DNA of 64,000 nt, taken from the NCBI RefSeq assembly GCF_003254395.2, contig NC_037640.1:2009501-2073500 (forward strand), written 5' to 3'. The DNA is from Apis mellifera. Lineage: Eukaryota; Arthropoda; Insecta; Hymenoptera; Apidae. Below the pieces are notes generated by a model that ran no database searches, had not been told where the DNA came from, and saw only the letters and a program-made list of their open reading frames with translations. Shown piece by piece: positions 62,490 through 64,000 of the stretch. A program made the translations under genes and the position numbers. The first letter of the stretch is position 1; the number at the start of each line of letters is the position of its first letter.

Positions 62490-63060
62490 TTTTTTTTGAC
62501 ATTTTAGCACAAGTTACAAATTTTAAAAATTCACCATAAATCGAAATAAAAAATTACCGATTTAACATATTTATCGTGAAAATATCTACTTTTCGAATTA
62601 TCATTATTTATATCAACATTGATTCAAAATAATAATTTCATAAAAAGAAATTATTTCTCTGAAACTTCTCTCGTTGAAAAATTCTCGATCGAAGTCTGCT
62701 TTGATTTCGATTTCGATACGACGTGCTGTGAAGCAAAATTTTCCTTCGTGAACTGCAATTTATGGTCAGAGAAAGGTACAAGCAAGAAATTCACGATTCC
62801 ATCGTGAAATTTCAAAGGCCAACGATATAACGCGAAATCGATTTTATAGGTAGCTATGTTGAGAAATGAAAAAAAATTTCTCAGATTTCGCTAGAAACTA
62901 GCGCATCGGACTTTTCTTACACACAGAATTCGAAAAATCACTCGATTCATGATTCCTCGATCGCATCCCTTTTTTCTTTTCTTCAAAAATCGAAGAAACG
63001 AATCGAAAATGAACACAAAATTCTCGAGAGAATCTCAAGAAACAACGATATATCCATATT

Positions 63061-64000
63061 CTTAAAATTAAAATTATTTTTTCAATCACTTTCCATAGAC
63101 TTAAAAAAAAAAATACAAGATTCTTCTCCTACTTGTTTCATCAAAATCCAATTTCTCAATTATCCAACAGCAAAAAGAAAAAAAAAAAGTTTCTCATTCA
63201 AGAAGATCGACACCTTCCCTCCTTTCTTCCTTCGTTTATCCAAAGGACAGCAACTCGAAGCTTAATGGAGAGACTATTCTTAAAATTAAAATTATTTCTT
63301 TAATCACTAATCACACATCACTTTCTATAGACTTAAAAAAAAAAAAAAATACAAGATTCTTCTCCTACTTGTTTCATCAAAATCCAATTTCTCAATTATC
63401 CAACAGCAAAGAGAAAAAAAAAAGTTTCTCATTCAAGAAGATTGACACCTTCCCTCGATTTATCCAAAGGATAGCAACTCGAAGCTTAATGGAGAAGCTA
63501 TTCTTAAAATTAAAATTATTTCTTCAATCACTGATCACACATCACTTTCCATAGACTTAAAAAAAAAAATACAAGATTCTTCTCCTACTTGTTTCATCAA
63601 AATCCAATTTCTCAATTATCCAACAGCAAAAAGAAAAAAAAAAAGTTTCTCATTCAAGAAGATCGACACCTTCCCTCCTTTCTTCCTTCGTTTATCCAAA
63701 GGACAGCAACTCGAAGCTTAATGGAGAGACTATTCTTAAAATTAAAATTATTTCTTTAATCACTAATCACACATCACTTTCTATAGACTTAAAAAAAAAA
63801 AAAAAATACAAGATTCTTCTCCTACTTGTTTCATCAAAATCCAATTTCTCAATTATCCAACAGCAAAGAGAAAAAAAAAAGTTTCTCATTCAAGAAGATT
63901 GACACCTTCCCTCGATTTATCCAAAGGATAGCAACTCGAAGCTTAATGGAGAAGCTATTCTTAAAATTAAAATTATTTCTTTAATCACTGATCATTTTCC
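63061..64000. repeat. Alternating A/B higher-order tandem array, open at the window end
   Basis: CTTAAAATTAAAATTATTT starts units at 63061, 63279, 63503, 63735 and 63960 (lengths 218, 224, 232, 225, last cut by the window). Units 1 and 3 share GATCGACACCTTCCCTCCTT plus an extra CTTCCTTCGTT segment and GGACAGCAAC. Units 2 and 4 share GATTGACACCTTCCCTCGAT and GGATAGCAAC. The real repeat is therefore a dimer of about 442-456 bp. Poly-A runs inside each unit vary in length. Unit 1 lacks the GATCACACAT segment present in later units and probably marks the array edge. Confidence 0.95.

Larger units (their letters stand above)
54415..63060. other. Mixed non-coding stretch with GC islands
   Basis: GC-richer islands lie at 54600-54830, 55620-55950, 56660-56960, 57230-57560, 59740-60200 and 60880-61060. 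Frames up to 149 codons (56664-57113 minus; 59791-60231 plus) show no domain, and low-complexity segments extend them. T-rich runs at 58440-58510 and TA runs at 62473-62489 are simple sequence. No exon pair could be assembled. Confidence 0.35.

Noticed and set aside
63061..64000. CRISPR-like array
   Set aside because: Units are contiguous, about 225 bp, with no unique spacers, in a eukaryotic context.

Overview
The window looks like nuclear DNA from a hymenopteran insect, most likely a bee of the Apis type. The reasons are a very AT-rich background, frequent CpG and TCGA tetramers, many short simple repeats, GC-richer islands of 0.2-0.6 kb, and no prokaryote-like gene layout. Species assignment is inference. 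Most of the 64 kb reads as intergenic or long-intron sequence. I recognise no conserved multi-domain nuclear protein. The open reading frames of 60-149 codons mostly lie in GC islands or low-complexity tracts where stop codons are scarce by composition.

The best-supported gene-like object is a mitochondrial insertion at about 32.86-33.17 kb. It carries a tRNA-Gly anticodon arm (UCC) followed by an in-frame but C-terminally truncated nad3, in the insect mitochondrial order trnG-nad3. The second is a candidate spliced transcript on the + strand at 12.77-14.01 kb. It has CCAAT and CRE-like boxes, TCAGT initiators, a leader of about 300 nt without an ATG, an AAG|GTAATA donor, a poly-T/AG acceptor, and an 88-nt exon ending at a perfect GTAAGT donor. 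Joining the two exons gives a 28-codon ORF that starts at the first ATG. A third, weaker candidate is a 74-codon minus-strand ORF with a signal-peptide-like N-terminus at 43.08-43.30 kb.

Repeats dominate the rest. Tandem arrays lie at 0.61-1.51 kb (about 300-bp unit, 3 copies), 3.63-4.82 kb (degenerate, 8 anchors with CCTAACC cores), 23.17-23.63 kb (153 bp, 3 copies), 29.18-29.57 kb (about 84 bp, 5 copies), 33.94-34.67 kb (347-bp duplication with paired hairpins), 41.64-42.50 kb (four octamer ATGCAAAT copies), 45.64-46.40 kb (about 233 bp, 3 copies) and 63.06-64.00 kb. The last is an alternating A/B higher-order array that runs off the window. A Tc1/mariner-type MITE candidate with TA-flanked CAGTCGGT termini is at 15.71-16.43 kb. 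A second small inverted-repeat element with CAGGGTGTT ends is at 7.97-8.46 kb.

Possible regulatory sites include two strong matches to the CTCF core (22.61 and 56.55 kb, same orientation, 34 kb apart), a weaker one at 39.70 kb beside a full TGACGTCA, and paired heat-shock-element-like palindromes at 61.27 kb. Everything regulatory is motif-level inference from reading the sequence.
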